From: Polaribacter reichenbachii
Lineage (GTDB): Bacteria > Bacteroidota > Bacteroidia > Flavobacteriales > Flavobacteriaceae
Direction: 5' to 3'
DNA length: 64,000 bases
NCBI RefSeq assembly: GCF_001975665.1
Contig: NZ_CP019419.1
Location: forward strand, 744,001 to 808,000
The notes beneath the pieces are model-generated. The model did no database searches. It was not told the DNA's origin and was given only the letters and a program-made list of their open reading frames with translations. Below, in pieces: positions 61,813 to 64,000 of the stretch. The position numbers and the translations under genes were made by a program. Each line of letters begins with the position of its first letter. Positions within the stretch are counted from its first letter, which is position 1.

Positions 61813-64000
61813 ATGGGAAATTACACAAAAAGTTATTTGCTCTTAAAAACAAGAAAAATTACAGAAACATTTTTAATTGTTTTCATTTCTCTTTTAGCAA
61901 ATAATATGTTTTCACAAACTATTACAGTAACGGGGACAGTGATAGATGTTAAAGATGAAACACCTTTACCAGGGGTTTCAATTATTATTAAAGGAACTAC
62001 AAAAGGAGTACAAACAGATTTTGACGGAAACTATAACATAAAAGTAGATGGTAGTACTGATGTTCTGGTTTTTTCTTATTTAGGATTTAAAACAAAAGAA
62101 GTTAAAGTAAATGGATTAAAAACTCTTAATGTTTCTTTAGAAGAAAGTTCACAGCAATTAGATGAAATTGTTGTTATTGGTTATGGTAGCGCTCGTAAAT
62201 CTGATTTAACAGGTTCTGTAGTAAATATTTCTGGATCTGATTTAGCAAAACAACCTATAGCAAATGTAGGTGAAGCTTTAAGCGGTCGTTTAGCAGGTGT
62301 ACAAGTTTTATCTACAGAAGGATCACCTGATTCTGATATAAACATTAGAATTCGTGGTGGTGGCTCTCTTACTCAAGACAGTTCTCCTTTAGTAATTGTA
62401 GATGGGTTTCCTGTAAATAGTATTAGTGATGTATCTTCTTCAGATATTGAAAATATTACAGTTTTAAAAGACGCTTCTTCAACAGCAATTTATGGTTCTA
62501 GAGGGGCTAATGGAGTTATAATTATCACTACAAAAAGTGGTAAAGATGGTAAAGTAACTGCAAACTTTAATATGTTTTATGGAGTTAGTAGTATTGCCAA
62601 AACAGTTGATGTTTTAGAAGCTGATGATTTTGTAAAGTGGCAATATGAATATGCTCTACTTAGAGATAGACTAGAGTCTTATGAACAGTATTTTGGTCAA
62701 TGGCAAGATTATGATCAATATATTGGTCAACCAAGTACCGATTGGCAAAAACAAATATATGGTAGAATGGGTAATGTACAAAGTCGTGACTTATCTGTAC
62801 GTGGAGGTTCTGAAAAATTTAAATATAGCCTAAACTATGCCTTATATGACGTAAAAGCAATTATGTTAGGCTCTAATTTTAGAAGAAATAACTTTTCTGC
62901 TTCTATAAAAAATAAAGCAAGTGAAAAAATAGATTTAACTTTTACACTTCGTTATTCAGATACAGAAGTAAATGGTGGTGGTGCTAATGAGCAAAACGAA
63001 GTTTCTTCTAGAGATTCTCGTTTAAAGCACGTAGTTGGTTATTCTCCTATTCCTTTACCTGGATTAACAACAGATAATACAGATGAAGCTCTTTCTAGTT
63101 ATTTAGTAAATCCTTTTGTTGCCATAGCAGATTCTCAACGCCAAAAGACAAAGAAAAATTTTAATATGGTAGGTAGCTTTTCTTGGGAAATGATTAAAAA
63201 TCTAAAATATAAAATGGATTTAGGTTTAGATAACAGAACAGATTTAGATTCTCGTTTCTATGGGCGTTCTTCATATTACGCTAACAACAGACCATCTGCA
63301 GAAAATCAAGGTTTGCCAGCTACATTAACAAGAGACAGAGATGAAGTACGTTTTAGAAATGCCAATACATTAAATTATGATTTTAAAAATTTAATTAAAA
63401 GTGATAATCATTCAATTAAATTATTAGTTGGTGAAGAAATGATTATAACTAAATCTAATAGATTAACTACAGAAATTCATGGTTATCCTAAACTTTTTGA
63501 TTTTGAAACAGCACAATTACTTTCTTCTCAAGGTGTACCACAAACTGTAGATAACTTTTACAGTCCAGATAATAAATTATTATCATTTTTTGGTCGTGTA
63601 AATTACGATTACAAAAACAAATATTTATTAACAGCTACTTATAGAGCAGATGGTTCAAGTAAATTTTTAGGTGATAATTCTTGGGGGTATTTCCCTTCTG
63701 CTGCATTAGCTTGGAAAATTTCTGAAGAAGACTTTTTAAAAGATGTAGAATGGGTAGATTTATTAAAAGTAAGGCTTAGTTATGGTGAAGCCGGTAATAA
63801 CAACATCCCTGTTGGGCAAACTGTTAGAGCTCTTCAAACTAATACTACAACCTATTTAAATGATGTTACAAATTATTGGGCAGCACCAACTACTTTAGTA
63901 AACCCAGATTTAAAATGGGAAACCACTGTAACACAAAATATAGGTTTAGATTTTAACCTATTTGGGGGTAAAGTAACAGGTAGTGTAGAAGCATATAAAA
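61813..64000 (+). CDS. SusC/RagA family TonB-linked transporter, cut by window edge
   Basis: The first 729 residues are visible; the frame is open at the window end. After a signal peptide (about 1-36, ending MFSQ), a CarboxypepD_reg-like domain (GTVIDVKDETPLPGVSIIIK), the plug signature LDEIVVIGYGSARKSDLTGS and SSTAIYGSRGANGVIIITTK identify SusC. The protein is only distantly like the SusC at 55469-58600 beyond family motifs. Its promoter carries the same operator as the pectin operon, so it is probably a second import system of the same regulon; a susD is expected just beyond the edge. Confidence 0.96.
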   Translation, partial: MGNYTKSYLLLKTRKITETFLIVFISLLANNMFSQTITVTGTVIDVKDETPLPGVSIIIKGTTKGVQTDFDGNYNIKVDGSTDVLVFSYLGFKTKEVKVNGLKTLNVSLEESSQQLDEIVVIGYGSARKSDLTGSVVNISGSDLAKQPIANVGEALSGRLAGVQVLSTEGSPDSDINIRIRGGGSLTQDSSPLVIVDGFPVNSISDVSSSDIENITVLKDASSTAIYGSRGANGVIIITTKSGKDGKVTANFNMFYGVSSIAKTVDVLEADDFVKWQYEYALLRDRLESYEQYFGQWQDYDQYIGQPSTDWQKQIYGRMGNVQSRDLSVRGGSEKFKYSLNYALYDVKAIMLGSNFRRNNFSASIKNKASEKIDLTFTLRYSDTEVNGGGANEQNEVSSRDSRLKHVVGYSPIPLPGLTTDNTDEALSSYLVNPFVAIADSQRQKTKKNFNMVGSFSWEMIKNLKYKMDLGLDNRTDLDSRFYGRSSYYANNRPSAENQGLPATLTRDRDEVRFRNANTLNYDFKNLIKSDNHSIKLLVGEEMIITKSNRLTTEIHGYPKLFDFETAQLLSSQGVPQTVDNFYSPDNKLLSFFGRVNYDYKNKYLLTATYRADGSSKFLGDNSWGYFPSAALAWKISEEDFLKDVEWVDLLKVRLSYGEAGNNNIPVGQTVRALQTNTTTYLNDVTNYWAAPTTLVNPDLKWETTVTQNIGLDFNLFGGKVTGSVEAYK

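Overview
The window is a contiguous piece of an AT-rich (roughly 30% GC by eye) chromosome from a marine-type member of the Flavobacteriaceae, most like Polaribacter or a close relative. The support is SusC/SusD pairs, the gliding-motility lipoprotein GldH, a PSP1/RicT-like protein beside gldH, many short lipoprotein signal peptides, Bacteroidota-type -7 boxes (TAnnTTTG) and Flavobacteriia-style palindromic intergenic repeats. The genus is inference. I saw no rRNA, tRNA, CRISPR array, transposase or phage gene.

Positions 1-12429 are minus-strand housekeeping genes: ricT-like, gldH, a class A penicillin-binding protein, an acyl-CoA synthetase, an unknown membrane-anchored protein, exonuclease III, a LysM lytic transglycosylase and a truncated DUF4837 lipoprotein, all tightly spaced. 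Upstream of these is a second minus-strand cluster, trhO-trhP-ferredoxin, which brings together both known routes for hydroxylating tRNA uridine 34.

Positions 12658-20377 are on the plus strand: pflB, pflA (no ATG start in the correct frame), a DUF3360 membrane protein that may move formate or another anion, asd, a PaaE-like flavin/2Fe-2S reductase and a LysE-family exporter. Positions 20435-33167 (minus) hold an M1 peptidase, an S8 protease, an MBL-fold hydrolase, and the classic PBP1C plus alpha-2-macroglobulin pair with a cluster of palindromic repeats between them. Positions 33469-38913 (plus) hold two related GT4-like glycosyltransferases; the second is a 1396-residue fusion ending in a phosphodiester glycosidase (NAGPA-type) domain.

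Positions 39208-60078 (minus) are a 15-gene polysaccharide utilisation locus for pectin: two GH28 polygalacturonases, SusC/SusD, GH105, GH43, a PL10-CE8 fusion, a CE12 acetylesterase, an acetylxylan-esterase-like alpha/beta hydrolase, a cupin (KdgF-like), an oxidoreductase and four less understood secreted proteins (DUF4861, DUF5060/DUF5605 glycosidase-like, DUF1593, LamG). A divergent LacI-family regulator (60385-61407) and a second susC (from 61813, running off the edge) follow.

Three copies of the palindrome TGTAATCGATTACA lie in the promoter regions of the GH28-led operon, lacI and the second susC. Two of them abut a perfect TAnnTTTG box, so one LacI-type repressor probably controls the whole locus. 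Outer-membrane and extracellular enzymes would deacetylate, demethylate and cut pectin. SusCD imports the oligosaccharides, and GH105, the cupin and exo-enzymes finish the degradation. The genes for monosaccharide catabolism (uxa/kdu/kdg type) are not in the window.
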